Positions 1-11,270 of a stretch of 64,000 bases of DNA are shown here, in pieces. The stretch is taken from positions 1 to 64,000 of the forward strand of contig JACKBT010000008.1 in assembly GCA_020634415.1 (NCBI GenBank). Reading direction: 5' to 3'. The position numbers were made by a program, and so were the translations under genes. Numbering within the stretch: position 1 is the stretch's first letter; the number at the start of each line of letters is the position of its first letter. The notes beneath the pieces were generated by a model. It was not told the DNA's origin and made no database searches. It worked only from the letters and a program-made list of their open reading frames with translations. This stretch comes from Ardenticatenaceae bacterium (GTDB lineage Bacteria > Chloroflexota > Anaerolineae > Promineifilales > Promineifilaceae).

Positions 1-646
1 CCCCATTCCGCCCAAATACCATATCACTTTCCGTATCCCCCACCATCATCATCTGCACCGGCTCAATGCCAAACCGCTGCGCCAGATGCTGCCAACCAGC
101 CGGGTCTGGCTTATTCGGCAGCGGATCATTACCACAGACCAACACATCCACATAAGCCTCAATCCCCAACAGGGGCAGCGTCGCCTCTGTCGCCGCTCGG
201 TCATCACTGGTAACAATGGCTACGCGAATACCTGCCGCGTGCAGCCGCTTCATCGTCCCCGCCACATCGCCAATGGGCTGGATGAGATCGGCCGTTGGCC
301 TGGCCCCAAATATCCTAGAGCCAGTCCCTTGCGCCAATGTCTCCGCCTGATGCCAGCCCAGACCATGCTGATATAAAACGGCCGCTGCCACCCCATAAAT
401 CTTAGGATTAGAAGCCACCGCCACCGGGCCATCGGCTACCACCCGATTCCGTTCCACCGAAAAGCCCAACGTGCGAAACAAAGCCGCTTGCAGCACCTCA
501 TCACCAGCCACCGCCTCCACCATAGCCGCCACCCACCGCCGCGTCTTATGCCCCCATAGATGGTGGAAATTCACCAGCGTCCCATCTTTGTCGAAAGCAA
601 TTAACTCAGTGGTGAAAGAACGGCCGTTCACATGCAAAAGTGTCAT
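1..646 (-). CDS. HAD-superfamily hydrolase (phosphoglycolate phosphatase-like), C-terminus cut by window edge
   Basis: Reading the minus strand from ATG at 646 gives an open frame of about 215 codons running off the window start. HAD motif I is FDKDGT with the nucleophile near residue 19. The VTSDD stretch fits motif II, PNKPDP carries the motif III lysine, and MMVGDTESDM is motif IV. This arrangement is typical of small-molecule phosphatases acting in the cytoplasm; the substrate cannot be told from sequence. An AGGTAATAGG stretch upstream is a weak ribosome site. The gene diverges from the HD-domain gene on the other strand. The last residues are outside the window. Confidence 0.85.
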   Translation of the reverse strand, partial: MTLLHVNGRSFTTELIAFDKDGTLVNFHHLWGHKTRRWVAAMVEAVAGDEVLQAALFRTLGFSVERNRVVADGPVAVASNPKIYGVAAAVLYQHGLGWHQAETLAQGTGSRIFGARPTADLIQPIGDVAGTMKRLHAAGIRVAIVTSDDRAATEATLPLLGIEAYVDVLVCGNDPLPNKPDPAGWQHLAQRFGIEPVQMMMVGDTESDMVFGRNG

Positions 647-731
647 ATTCCTATTACCTACCTGCCTCTCAAAATAAGTTAGAAAGATAACAATTTGTTA
701 CAATCTGTCCACACCGATTGGAGTCTCTACA

Positions 732-823
732 GTAATCGTTCAGTTCCTCGAGCGAAAATCCTCCCGGAGGCTTCTTTTACGAAGGCTCTCTCGAGGAAAA
801 CCTCCGGGAGGGTGAACGGTTAC
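732..823. repeat. Family-B MITE-like element, copy 1 (diverged)
   Basis: A 92-bp element begins GTAATCGTTCA and ends TGAACGGTTAC, which are inverted repeats. Inside it lie two CTCCCGGAGG/CCTCCGGGAGG palindromes, as in the copies at 4938, 20554, 24286 and 46930. The flanking octamers TCTCTACA and TCCCTAAA match at 6 of 8 positions, consistent with an old target-site duplication. The open frame of the downstream HD gene runs back through it, so an upstream start for that gene would be artefactual. Confidence 0.7.
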
Positions 824-838
824 TCCCTAAAAACACAA

Positions 839-1483
839 ATGAAAATCCCTACTCGTACCCAAGCCGAACAGCTCCTACAAGAAGGCGGACAGCGCAACCC
901 CGGCCCCTGGATCGATCACTCCCTCTACGTGGCCCGTGCCGCCGCCCAAATCGCCGCCCGCCACCCCCACCTGGATGCCGACACGGCCTACATCTTAGGT
1001 TGCCTGCACGATATCGGCCGCCGTGAAGGCATCACCCAACTGCGCCACATCCTAGATGGCTACAACTTTTTAATGCCCCTGCACTTCGACGATGCCGCCC
1101 GCATCTGCCTCACCCACTCCTTCCCCACCCAAAACATCAGCGAAGCCTTTGGCGAATGGGACGGCACACCCGAAGAACACGCCTTTGTCGCCCACTACTT
1201 GCAGCAAATCACCTACACCCCTTATGATCGCTTGTTGCAATTATGCGATGCTCTCGCCTTACCCACCGGCTTTTGCGCCCTGGAAAAACGCTTTATTCAT
1301 GTCGTCATGCGTTATGGGTTCAACGAATTTACTCTGGCAAAATGGCGGGCAACCTACATGATTCAGGCCGATTTCGAGGCGATTATTGGCTGTTCCATCT
1401 ACTCAATTTTACCCGGTGTTATGGAGAACACATTTCAGACCGAATTTGAAGTTGGCCCCGATTATTTCAGGATAAAAACATGA
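839..1483 (+). CDS. HD-domain hydrolase
   Basis: A 214-residue protein with the HD signature: histidine 27 (DHSLY), then GCLHDIG with H57-D58, the metal-binding pair of HD-superfamily phosphohydrolases. Proteins of this size with one HD domain usually act on nucleotides or phosphate esters; the substrate is not predictable here. I chose ATG 839 because the open frame upstream (to 695) only reads through a family-B repeat element. No strong Shine-Dalgarno is visible. The gene stands alone, about 150 bp before the cyclase/ATPase gene. Confidence 0.8.
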   Translation: MKIPTRTQAEQLLQEGGQRNPGPWIDHSLYVARAAAQIAARHPHLDADTAYILGCLHDIGRREGITQLRHILDGYNFLMPLHFDDAARICLTHSFPTQNISEAFGEWDGTPEEHAFVAHYLQQITYTPYDRLLQLCDALALPTGFCALEKRFIHVVMRYGFNEFTLAKWRATYMIQADFEAIIGCSIYSILPGVMENTFQTEFEVGPDYFRIKT

Positions 1484-1629
1484 CTCTACCAAAAGAGGAC
1501 GTAGACAACCCAGATGACGCGGATGTACGCTGGACACTCCACGCCTTTGCATGAGTTTTTTTGGCAAGATTCAAGAAATGACCTTTGTGATACAATACGC
1601 CCATTTGTAGTGATAGAGTAAATGAAAAG

Positions 1630-4251
1630 ATGAGCCTGGAAACTCTGATAAGTTACGTGCCGGGCCTGATTGTACGGCGGCTGGCAGAAAAACCTGAACC
1701 CATCACCCAGGCAACGGCCGAACGCTTCCCAGCGGCCGTTCTCTTTGCTGATATTGTCGGCTTCACCCAATTGGCCGAAGCCCTCACCCAGGCCAGCAAC
1801 GAACGCCAGGGCGCAGAACAGCTCGCCAACCTGCTCAACACCTTCTTCACCCAAGTCATCGAAATCATCACCGCGCACGGCGGCGATGTCGTTAAATTTG
1901 CGGGCGATGCCCTGTTGGCCCTGTGGTCAGCGCCCAACAAGCGCACGGGTTTTCTCTTCGACAGCGAAAGAGAGCTGACCCAGGCCACCCACCAGGCCGC
2001 CTACTGTGCCCTGGCCTTGCAAAAACAGCTTTACCCGTTGGAGATTGCCGGGCATCAGGTGGCTATGCAGATTGGTGTAAGTGCGGGACATGTATCGGCC
2101 GTTCACATTGGCGGGGTGCGGGGTCGCTGGGAGTTTATGCTGTCCAGCACCCCGCTGGTGCAATGCACCCATGCCGAGGAGATGGCCGGAGCGGGCCAGG
2201 TGGTTTTATGCCCCGATGCCTGGAAGTTGGTCAAAGGGATTAGCGGGGGACGGCCGTTAGCCAACAATTACCACCACATCACCCACATCACCCCGCCCGA
2301 ATCCGTAGAACTGCCAACCATCCCCCCCCTAACCCCAGAAGCGCAAATGATGCTGGAGCGGTATATTCCAGCGGCCGTTTTGCCCTACCTCAAAGCCGGA
2401 CACAGCGAATGGGTCGCCGAACTGCGCCTTGTCACCGTCATCTTCATGCACCTGCCCAGCTTTGGCACATCCATCCGCCACCCCTACAACCGCACCCTGC
2501 CCCGCGCCCAAGAAATCATGCACGCCCTGCAAGCCGCCCTCTACCGCTACGAAGGCAGCATCAACAAACTCAACGTAGACGATAAAGGCATCACCCTGGT
2601 GGCTGCCTTGGGGCTGTCGCCCCTGTCTCACGAAGATGATCCCGTGCGCGGTGTGCAGGCCGCCGTGGAAATGCAAATGGCGGCCTGGTCATACGGCCGT
2701 CCCAGCGCGGTGGGTGTTACCACCGGCCAACTCTTCTGCGGCCCCATCGGCCATCCCCAACGCCGTGAATACACCATGGTCGGCGAAGCCATGAACATGG
2801 CCTCTCGCCTCATGGAAGCAGCGCAAGCCGTCTACAACACCAATCGGCAGTTGCCCGCCATCTACTGCGACGAGACCACGTTTCAGGCCGCCCAAGATCA
2901 TCTGGTGTTTGACACACTGCCCCCCATCCGCGTCAAAGGCAAAACGCAGCCCATGGCCATCTATCGCCCGCGCCTGCAAGAGAACACTGCCGAGCAGGTT
3001 CCTCCCTGGCGGCGTTCTACCAATACACATGGCAAGCTGATCGGCCGTGCCACCGAATGGGAGTTCCTCAATCAGCAGATTAGTGCCTTCCGCAGTGGTC
3101 ATAACTCTGCCCCCAACCTCATCGTTTTGGAAGGGGAAGCTGGCATTGGCAAATCGGCCCTGCTGCACGCACTTTTGGCACGAGCCAGCCAGTTGCGCCT
3201 CTATACACTCGCCACCTTTGTCACCGATAGTGCCGAGAAGACGATGCCGTTTCAAGCCTGGCAATCCCTTCTAACCCAATTATTTTCTCTTGAACCGCTG
3301 CTCATGGAATCAGCCCAAAAACAGAGGGTGCATATTCTACGGCAGTTCCCCACTGGCCCCGAGGAACGTGGCTACCCGCTGCGTGCCTTAAGTATGGCCC
3401 CTCTCTTGAATAATTTACTGCCTCTCGGTTTACCCGATAATGAGTTGACGCGGCCTTTGCAGGGGGAAGCGCGGCTGCGGGCAACGCATGAGCTGCTGCT
3501 GCGTTTGCTGCCAATGATGTTGGGGAAGGTGAACGGCCGTCATCCCACCCTATTCGTCATTGATAATGGTCACCTGCTAGATGAAGCTTCAATGGCCTTG
3601 CTGCTGGCGGTGCAACAAACCGTAGCGCCCGTTCTCATCATCATCGCCACCCGGCCCCTGCCCACACCGGCAAACCACCTGCTGCAAACGGCCGTTGCCC
3701 ACCACCTCCGCCTCGGCCCCTTCCCCCACCAGGCCATCCCCGACCTCATCCGCCAACGCTTAGGCATTCAGCAGCTCTCACCCGCCCTGGCAGAGTTCAT
3801 TCAAGAAAAAGGTGGCGGCCATCCCCTTTACAGCCTGGCCCTCGCCAACACCATGAAACAGACCCAACTGCTGCGCATTGTCAAAGGAGAAGCGCGGCTG
3901 CTCAAACATGCCCGTCAAAACGGCATGTTGCCCTTGCCCTCCACCATTCAAAAAACCGTCACCCACGCCCTCGACAGACTCCCCCCCACCCACGAACTGC
4001 TCCTCAAACGAGCCAGCACCCTGGGCGAAACATTTACCTGCTACGATTTACAAACAACCTATGCCCAAACGGCCGATACCCACCATCTCCCCCACCACCT
4101 CGACGAACTCGTAACCTTAGGTTTACTACACTGTGAACATGGCGACACCCCCACCTACCGTTTCCCCCACCACCTCGGGCGCGAAGCCATACACAGCCTG
4201 CTCATTTCCGAACAACGCACCACCCTGGCTCTGTCAAACCGCCCCCGTTAA
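1630..4251 (+). CDS. Two-domain class III nucleotidyl cyclase with AAA ATPase domain (soluble adenylyl cyclase-like), short C-terminus
   Basis: 873 residues. Cyclase domain 1 (about 30-200) has LFADIVGFTQLAEAL with the first metal aspartate and GGDVVKFAGDALLALW with the second. Domain 2 (about 260-440) has FMHLPSF where FADI would be expected and INKLNVDDKGITLVAALG, so it lacks the first metal aspartate. This is the degenerate pattern of the second domain of ADCY10-type soluble cyclases. A Walker A motif GEAGIGKS follows near residue 503, then an ATPase/regulatory region. Most relatives continue into a long TPR or helical tail, but here the frame stops soon after FPHHLGREAIHSLL, so the protein looks truncated. 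Start ATG 1630 is used because the ATG at 1622 hits a stop after three codons. It probably makes cAMP in response to a soluble signal. Confidence 0.8.
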   Translation: MSLETLISYVPGLIVRRLAEKPEPITQATAERFPAAVLFADIVGFTQLAEALTQASNERQGAEQLANLLNTFFTQVIEIITAHGGDVVKFAGDALLALWSAPNKRTGFLFDSERELTQATHQAAYCALALQKQLYPLEIAGHQVAMQIGVSAGHVSAVHIGGVRGRWEFMLSSTPLVQCTHAEEMAGAGQVVLCPDAWKLVKGISGGRPLANNYHHITHITPPESVELPTIPPLTPEAQMMLERYIPAAVLPYLKAGHSEWVAELRLVTVIFMHLPSFGTSIRHPYNRTLPRAQEIMHALQAALYRYEGSINKLNVDDKGITLVAALGLSPLSHEDDPVRGVQAAVEMQMAAWSYGRPSAVGVTTGQLFCGPIGHPQRREYTMVGEAMNMASRLMEAAQAVYNTNRQLPAIYCDETTFQAAQDHLVFDTLPPIRVKGKTQPMAIYRPRLQENTAEQVPPWRRSTNTHGKLIGRATEWEFLNQQISAFRSGHNSAPNLIVLEGEAGIGKSALLHALLARASQLRLYTLATFVTDSAEKTMPFQAWQSLLTQLFSLEPLLMESAQKQRVHILRQFPTGPEERGYPLRALSMAPLLNNLLPLGLPDNELTRPLQGEARLRATHELLLRLLPMMLGKVNGRHPTLFVIDNGHLLDEASMALLLAVQQTVAPVLIIIATRPLPTPANHLLQTAVAHHLRLGPFPHQAIPDLIRQRLGIQQLSPALAEFIQEKGGGHPLYSLALANTMKQTQLLRIVKGEARLLKHARQNGMLPLPSTIQKTVTHALDRLPPTHELLLKRASTLGETFTCYDLQTTYAQTADTHHLPHHLDELVTLGLLHCEHGDTPTYRFPHHLGREAIHSLLISEQRTTLALSNRPR

Positions 4252-4364
4252 GCGGCTAACAGGATGTCATCCCTATCAAAATCACCCCAATTTCGCAGGT
4301 TTCAAGAGAGAAAAACAACGTTATTCTGCCCTAACTTGTCGTCTATACTCTCTTCCTATTTTGT

Positions 4365-4393
4365 TTGACAGTCCATACCCCTTATGGTATTAT
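4365..4393 (+). promoter_or_regulatory. Sigma70-type promoter for the roadblock gene
   Basis: TTGACA at 4365-4370, a 17-bp spacer, and TATTAT at 4388-4393. Transcription would start near 4400, giving a leader of about 64 nt before the ATG at 4464, which has its own AAGGAG site. Confidence 0.7.
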
Positions 4394-4463
4394 CCTCGCG
4401 TTCTTGCTAACATAATGTGAGAATACCACACTAGCAGTTAAGGTGATTTAAGGAGAATCCGGT

Positions 4464-4832
4464 ATGAGATCGCGTACAGAGATGATGGTTGACCGCTTGC
4501 GAGACTTACAAGCAGGAACACCGGATATTGAGGCATCGGCCGTTGTGAGCGTTGATGGCCTTATCATGGCTTCATCCCTACCCTCAGGCGTAGACGAAGA
4601 TAGAATTTCAGCTATGTCGGCCGCCATGCTTTCCCTTGGTGATCGGATCGCCATAGAATTAAAGCGCGGAGATCTTAACCGTGTTTACATTGAAGGGAGC
4701 GAGGGGATTATTGTGTTAATGGCCGTTGGCGATGAAGCGGTACTCACTGTCCTGGCCCGTGCCCAGGCCAGACTAGGGCTAATCTTCCTTGACATGAAGC
4801 GAGCCGTTGAAGATTTAAGCCGGCTGTTATGA
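4464..4832 (+). CDS. Roadblock/LC7 domain protein
   Basis: 122 residues with the single-domain roadblock/LC7 fold: an N-terminal helix (MMVDRLRDL), then a beta-strand with a VVSVDGLIMAS turn, ISAMSAAMLSLGDRIA helix, YIEGSEGIIVLMAVGDEAVLTVLA strands and a C-terminal helix. In bacteria such proteins (MglB family) are usually partners or GTPase-activating proteins of small Ras-like GTPases. No GTPase gene is next to it here, so its partner is unknown. AAGGAG lies upstream with good spacing, a consensus promoter precedes it, and a strong terminator follows at 4871, so it is probably a single-gene transcript. Confidence 0.85.
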   Translation: MRSRTEMMVDRLRDLQAGTPDIEASAVVSVDGLIMASSLPSGVDEDRISAMSAAMLSLGDRIAIELKRGDLNRVYIEGSEGIIVLMAVGDEAVLTVLARAQARLGLIFLDMKRAVEDLSRLL

Positions 4833-4870
4833 TGCGAATAGATTCGCAAATCTGACATTGACGTTCTAAG

Positions 4871-4915
4871 AGAGGGGCGTATCACCCAAAATGATACGCC
4901 CCTCTCTTTTTATTT
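4871..4915 (+). terminator. Rho-independent terminator after the roadblock gene
   Basis: Perfect 14-bp stem AGAGGGGCGTATCA / TGATACGCCCCTCT around a 7-nt loop, followed by CTTTTTATTT. Confidence 0.93.
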
Positions 4916-4937
4916 GTGTAAACATATCATTATTGAG

Positions 4938-6707
<1,770 letters not shown>

Positions 6708-6727
6708 CGCAATTACGTTATTAATCC

Positions 6728-8287
6728 ATGTTCGATCTACTCATCAAAAACGGCACAATCATAGACGGCCGTAAAACGCCCCGTTTTGTAGCTGATGTAG
6801 GTGTGGTTGGCGATCGGATAACGGCCGTTGGCGACCTCGCCAGCGCCACAGCCCACACCACCCTCGACGCAGCCGGCCACATCGTCGCCCCCGGCTTCAT
6901 AGATGTCCACACCCACTCCGATGCCTGGCTGCTCAAACAGCCCAACTTCCTCTCCAAAACCCTACAAGGCTTCACCACCGAGTTTTTGATGCTGGACGGC
7001 ATCGCCTATGCTCCCGTCAACCAGCACACTATAGCCCAATGGCTGCGCTACCTGCTGCCCCTCAACGGCCTGCGCTTCGAGGAGTACATTGGCTGGGAGA
7101 GCATCGCCGAATACATGGCCTTGCTGGATGGCAATGTGGCCCAAAATGTAGCCACCTTCATCCCCTACGCCAATGTACGCACCCTGGCTTGTGGCTTCGG
7201 CCAAAAACGGCCGGACGACTACCAGATGTCCGACATCAAATACCTCATCCAGCAGGGCATGGAGCAGGGCGCGATGGGGCTTTCCAATGGGCTAGATTAT
7301 GTGGATGAAGCCTTCGCCACCACCGCAGAATTGGTTGCCGCCGCGCAAGCAATGGCTGCCGCCCGAGGCATTTACGTGACCCACGTGCGTTACCAATTAG
7401 GCACACTGGAAGGCGTGAAAGAGGCAGTGGCAATTGGCAAACGGGCTGGTGTGCCGGTGCATATTTCCCATTTGAAGGGGTCAACGGCCGCCGAAGCGGA
7501 AGCGATTTTGCACTATCTAGACACGGTTGCCATTCATGAGGTGGACTTTTCTTTTGATGTCTATCCCTACGTTTCTTCCTCCACGATGCTGCAATATTTG
7601 CTGCCCCACGAGGTGTGGTCAGATGGCCCCCTCGCCCTCTCCCAAAAGCTGGTTGACCCCCGTATTCGCACCTTGTTTGGGCGGGAGTTGGCGGAACGGC
7701 CGTTAGACCACATCCACATCGCCTGGGTCAAAAGCAAGGGCAACAGCCACCACCAGGGCCAAACATTGGCACAATACATCACCGCCGTGCAAAAGTCGCC
7801 CACCGATGCCCTGTGCGATTTGCTGATTGAGGAAGCGGGCGCGGTGCTGCTCGTCTTCGGCGTGGGCGCAGATGAATTGGTGCACCCGTTTCTGGCGCAC
7901 TCCCATTACATGATGGGCAGCGATGGCATTTTCCATGCGGATGGCGCGGTGCATCCGCGCCAGTTTGGCTCGGCGGCGCGGTTGGTGGGGCCATGCGTGC
8001 GTGACCATCGGCTCTTTTCATTGGAGGGGGCGGTGTATAAGATGACGGCGTTTCCGGCACAGCGGTTTGGCCTGCGGGATAGAGGGGTGATTGAGAACGG
8101 CCGTTTCGCCGACATCACCATCTTCAACCCCCACACCATCACCGACACCGCCACCTACACCCACCCCCATCAATACGCCGTCGGTGTCACCCACGTCATC
8201 GTCAACGGTGTCCCCATCATCCGCGAGGGACAAGCCGCCGACTTACACAAATCCTTCCCCGGTCGTTATCTCCGCTACCAACCCTAA
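6728..8287 (+). CDS. D-aminoacylase / N-acyl-D-amino-acid deacylase family amidohydrolase
   Basis: 519 residues. The opening [14 protein letters not shown] and [10 protein letters not shown] are the amidohydrolase beta-sandwich start. [10 protein letters not shown] gives the metal histidines H61 and H63, and THVRY and VHISHLKG match later metal ligands of the N-acyl-D-amino-acid deacylase branch. The C-terminus [21 protein letters not shown] is also typical. It likely hydrolyses N-acylated D-amino acids or a related cyclic amide; specificity is not settled. No Shine-Dalgarno is visible before the ATG, which lies 20 bp after pyrG. A heptamer-type palindromic spacer follows. Confidence 0.85.
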   Translation: MFDLLIKNGTIIDGRKTPRFVADVGVVGDRITAVGDLASATAHTTLDAAGHIVAPGFIDVHTHSDAWLLKQPNFLSKTLQGFTTEFLMLDGIAYAPVNQHTIAQWLRYLLPLNGLRFEEYIGWESIAEYMALLDGNVAQNVATFIPYANVRTLACGFGQKRPDDYQMSDIKYLIQQGMEQGAMGLSNGLDYVDEAFATTAELVAAAQAMAAARGIYVTHVRYQLGTLEGVKEAVAIGKRAGVPVHISHLKGSTAAEAEAILHYLDTVAIHEVDFSFDVYPYVSSSTMLQYLLPHEVWSDGPLALSQKLVDPRIRTLFGRELAERPLDHIHIAWVKSKGNSHHQGQTLAQYITAVQKSPTDALCDLLIEEAGAVLLVFGVGADELVHPFLAHSHYMMGSDGIFHADGAVHPRQFGSAARLVGPCVRDHRLFSLEGAVYKMTAFPAQRFGLRDRGVIENGRFADITIFNPHTITDTATYTHPHQYAVGVTHVIVNGVPIIREGQAADLHKSFPGRYLRYQP

Positions 8288-8365
8288 ACACCAGAGCGAC
8301 GCACCCGGAAGGTGCGTCGCCCGTTTACTAAATATAGTGGGCAAGGGCATAATCTGGCATTTCCT

Positions 8366-8427
8366 TGGAGACTAGAGACTAGAGATTGGAGACTGGTCAG
8401 TCTCTAGTCTCTAGTCTCCAATCTCCT
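8366..8427. repeat. Heptamer-built palindromic spacer 1
   Basis: The stretch steps in 7-bp units (GAGACTA, GAGACTA, GAGATTG, GAGACTG) and then in their inverted forms (TCTAGTC, TCTAGTC, TCCAATC). It can fold into a hairpin. Similar strings occur at 22480 and 48457. Confidence 0.75.
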
Positions 8428-8463
8428 TTAGCGTAATGTAACTTTATGCCCGTGTTCAGTATA

Positions 8464-8492
8464 TTGCCCATCTGCCAGGGTTGGGCTAAGAT
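8464..8492 (+). promoter_or_regulatory. Promoter-like boxes giving a near-leaderless start for the DUF2905 gene
   Basis: TTGCCC at 8464-8469, a 17-bp spacer, TAAGAT at 8487-8492, then six bases before the ATG at 8499. No Shine-Dalgarno is present. This predicts a transcript starting at or very near the start codon. Confidence 0.45.
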
Positions 8493-8498
8493 GAACCC

Positions 8499-8726
8499 AT
8501 GACTGAAATCGGCCGTATCCTCATGATCATTGGCATCGTCATCACCATCGTCGGTGCTGCGCTCTGGTTTGCCGGACGCTACCTGCCCTGGTTGGGCCAT
8601 TTACCCGGTGATATTCGTTACGAATCAGAAAATATGCGTGTCTACTTGCCCTTGGCCACCATGCTTCTCGTCAGCATCATTGGCACCATCATTTTGAATA
8701 TCATCGTACGCCTATTCAATCGGTAG
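8499..8726 (+). CDS. DUF2905 family small membrane protein
   Basis: 75 residues with two predicted membrane helices (about 5-26 and 48-70) around a short loop, FAGRYLPWLGHLPGDIRYES, which is the conserved core of DUF2905. Family members are small integral membrane proteins of unknown function, often next to DNA repair or housekeeping genes. The start is supported by the promoter-like boxes ending six bases upstream. It is followed after 54 bp by the MBOAT gene on the same strand. Confidence 0.85.
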   Translation: MTEIGRILMIIGIVITIVGAALWFAGRYLPWLGHLPGDIRYESENMRVYLPLATMLLVSIIGTIILNIIVRLFNR

Positions 8727-8780
8727 AGGAACGGCCGTTTACCCCACCATTAACTCACCCCCCTCAAGGAAACTCCACCC

Positions 8781-10217
8781 GTGCTGTTCAACTCTGGTAC
8801 CTTCTTCGTCTTCTTTGTCATCGTCTACAGCCTCTACCTGCTGCTCAACAAACAACTACGCTGGCAAAACGTGCTGCTGCTCCTCGCCAGCTACGTCTTT
8901 TACGGCAAATGGGACTGGCGCTTTCTCACCCTCATCGCCATCTCCACCCTGGTAGATTTTTTTCTCGGACGCGCCATTCATCGCCTGCCCAACGACACAT
9001 CCGCCAACCAGCAGCAGCGCAAACGCCTCCTGTTCATCTCCATGAGCGTCAATCTGGGCATTTTAGGCTTCTTCAAATACTTCAACTTCTTCGCCGACAG
9101 CTTTGTGGATCTCCTCAATCTGGTGGGATTAACGGCCGATCCCCTCACCCTCAACATCATCCTCCCCGTCGGCATCAGCTTCTACACCTTCCAGACCATG
9201 AGCTACTGCATAGACATCTACCGCCAACAGCTAGAGCCAACAGACAATCTGCTCGACTTTGCTGTTTTTGTCGCCTTCTTCCCCCAGCTTGTGGCCGGCC
9301 CCATCGAACGCGCCGTCAACCTGCTGCCCCAGGTGCAAAAACCCCGCCGCATCACCATCGAGCAGATCAACATCGGCCTCTACCTCATCCTGTGGGGCCT
9401 CTTCAAAAAGATGGTCATCGCCGACAACGCCGGACTCATTGCCGACACCATCTTCAACAACTATACCGATTACAACGGACTAGAAATCTTAATCGGCATC
9501 CTGGCCTTTTCCGCCCAAATCTATGGCGATTTCTCTGGCTATTCCAACATTGCTCGGGGCATCTCCAAGCTCATGGGCTTCGAGCTAATGATCAACTTCC
9601 GCCTGCCCTACTTCGCCCTCAACCCCACCGACTTCTGGCAGCGTTGGCACATCTCCCTCTCCAGTTGGCTGCGCGATTACCTCTACATCCCTCTCGGCGG
9701 CAATCGCGGCAGCAAATGGTTCACCTACCGCAATCTGATGCTCACCATGGTGCTGGGTGGTTTATGGCATGGGGCCGCCTGGAATTTTGTTCTGTGGGGG
9801 GCGTTTCATGGCACAATTTTGATTATTTATCGCGTTTTGGAGAAACGGCCGATCCACCTCAACCCCTGGCAAGGCGACTACAACCGCCTCATCGTCCTCC
9901 TGCGCATGGGCCTCATGTTCATCCTCACCCTCTTCGGCTGGCTGCTATTCCGCGCCCACTCCCTCGACCAAATCAGCTACATGATCACCCACATCTCCTT
10001 CGCCACATCCAGCACCAGCCTCGAGTTGGGCAAAGAACTTCTCTTCTACGTTACGCCTCTATTCCTGGTTGAATTAGGCCAATACATCAGCCGCGATCTC
10101 CTGTGGATTACCAAATGGCCCCAAGCCGCCCGCATCCTGGTTTACAGCATCATCCTCATCTGGATCATCGTTTTCGGCGCTCGTGAATCGCTTGAATTTA
10201 TCTACTTCCAATTTTAA
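8781..10217 (+). CDS. MBOAT family membrane O-acyltransferase (AlgI-like)
   Basis: 478 residues with about ten hydrophobic segments. It carries the MBOAT signatures: PVGISFYTFQTMSYCID near 130-148, DFWQRWHISLSSWLRDYLYIPLGG near 290-313, and LGGLWHGAAW with the presumed catalytic histidine at 330. The family moves acyl groups across the membrane, in alginate, cell wall or other exopolysaccharide modification. The start is GTG at 8781, with AAGGA ten bases upstream. The next gene begins two bases after the stop, so the pair is surely co-translated, matching the usual MBOAT plus SGNH/AlgJ-type arrangement. Confidence 0.92.
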   Translation: MLFNSGTFFVFFVIVYSLYLLLNKQLRWQNVLLLLASYVFYGKWDWRFLTLIAISTLVDFFLGRAIHRLPNDTSANQQQRKRLLFISMSVNLGILGFFKYFNFFADSFVDLLNLVGLTADPLTLNIILPVGISFYTFQTMSYCIDIYRQQLEPTDNLLDFAVFVAFFPQLVAGPIERAVNLLPQVQKPRRITIEQINIGLYLILWGLFKKMVIADNAGLIADTIFNNYTDYNGLEILIGILAFSAQIYGDFSGYSNIARGISKLMGFELMINFRLPYFALNPTDFWQRWHISLSSWLRDYLYIPLGGNRGSKWFTYRNLMLTMVLGGLWHGAAWNFVLWGAFHGTILIIYRVLEKRPIHLNPWQGDYNRLIVLLRMGLMFILTLFGWLLFRAHSLDQISYMITHISFATSSTSLELGKELLFYVTPLFLVELGQYISRDLLWITKWPQAARILVYSIILIWIIVFGARESLEFIYFQF

Positions 10218-10219
10218 CC

Positions 10220-11269
10220 ATGACCCAATTAAACCACCCTCCCCGTACCCAGCTAACTGATGAAATTGAGCCGACCGCCAACGGCCGTCAACTCTTCATC
10301 ACCCTCCTCTCCATCCTCATCATCCTGCTCCTCGTCAACTTCGCCGCCATCTGGTTCCTAGACAACTTCCCCAACAATCGCGGCTACTGGCTGGTTAAAG
10401 CCAAATGGCAACTGCTGCAAAATCTAGACCAATCCGTTGATTGGCTCATCGTCGGCGACTCCAGCGGCAATCAGGGGCTTGATCCCGCCATTTTAACGGC
10501 CGAATTGGGCGGAACGGCCGTTAACCTCGCCACCGTCGCCGACATGGGCACATTAGATGATGCCTGGATGCTGCAAACCTACATCGAACGCTTCGGGCCA
10601 CCACCCAACCTCATCATCGTCCACACCTTCGACTCCTGGCAGCGCACCCTCAAACCCGTCTTCATCGGCAAATCGGCCATGCCCTGGGGAGCCTGGAACT
10701 CCCTCCAGCCCGATATGCAGTTCACCTTTCAGCAAAAGACCGACATCTTCTTAGCCCGTTACTTCCCCCTCTACGCCGATAATAAATCGCTCACACAGGC
10801 CATTATGAACACCGTGTTAAACGGCCGTCCCTTCTTCATCCGCCGCTACCAACTTGAGCCAAACGGCTTTATGCCCCAACCCTCCGCCTCCCCCCAACGA
10901 GTCAACCAAGAAGCCAACGCCCTGCTGCGCTCCATGCCCAACCGCTCCTTCAAAATCTCAGACCTCAACCAACAAAGCCTGACACAACTCATCACCCTGG
11001 CCGAAACCTACGATATTCAAATCTACCTTGCCGCCGGCCCGCTCTTTGAGGGCCTGATGGCCGATGAACAATTCCAAAGATACTTTGCCGAAGCCCAGGC
11101 CGCCTTACAGCAGTACGATCAACAAAGTGACCATTTCCATCTCCTCAGTGACCCCATCACCTTTCCCGCCGACCAGATGGAAAACCCCGACCACATCGTC
11201 GGCGATTCCGTCGTGCGCTACACCACAACCATCGCGGCCGCCATCCGCGAGGTTGCCGCTCAAGATTGA
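10220..11269 (+). CDS. Membrane-anchored SGNH-hydrolase-like partner of the MBOAT protein
   Basis: 349 residues. A single signal-anchor helix spans about residues 25-47, so the rest should face outside. VDWLIVGDSSGNQGLDP carries the GDS-type block I with serine 81 and a glycine four residues later, and the region after it (AVNLATVADMGTLDDAWML) is like SGNH block II. A C-terminal D-x-x-H (about NPDHIVG) could be the Asp/His pair. It probably completes acyl transfer to a polymer after the MBOAT exports the acyl group, as AlgX/AlgJ or DltD-like proteins do. The substrate is unknown. Confidence 0.7.
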   Translation: MTQLNHPPRTQLTDEIEPTANGRQLFITLLSILIILLLVNFAAIWFLDNFPNNRGYWLVKAKWQLLQNLDQSVDWLIVGDSSGNQGLDPAILTAELGGTAVNLATVADMGTLDDAWMLQTYIERFGPPPNLIIVHTFDSWQRTLKPVFIGKSAMPWGAWNSLQPDMQFTFQQKTDIFLARYFPLYADNKSLTQAIMNTVLNGRPFFIRRYQLEPNGFMPQPSASPQRVNQEANALLRSMPNRSFKISDLNQQSLTQLITLAETYDIQIYLAAGPLFEGLMADEQFQRYFAEAQAALQQYDQQSDHFHLLSDPITFPADQMENPDHIVGDSVVRYTTTIAAAIREVAAQD

Positions 11270-11270
11270 G

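Noticed and set aside
695..838. Longer N-terminus for the HD-domain protein
   Set aside because: It translates a family-B repeat and has no ribosome site.
1486..1878. Minus-strand 130-codon frame before the cyclase
   Set aside because: It lies opposite the conserved cyclase motif and resembles nothing.
4871..4915. REP-type repeat
   Set aside because: The perfect stem with a U-run is a simple terminator and no second copy was seen.
8909..10072. Plus-strand Pro/His-rich 387-codon frame inside the MBOAT gene
   Set aside because: Alternative frame of a gene with clear membrane and catalytic motifs.
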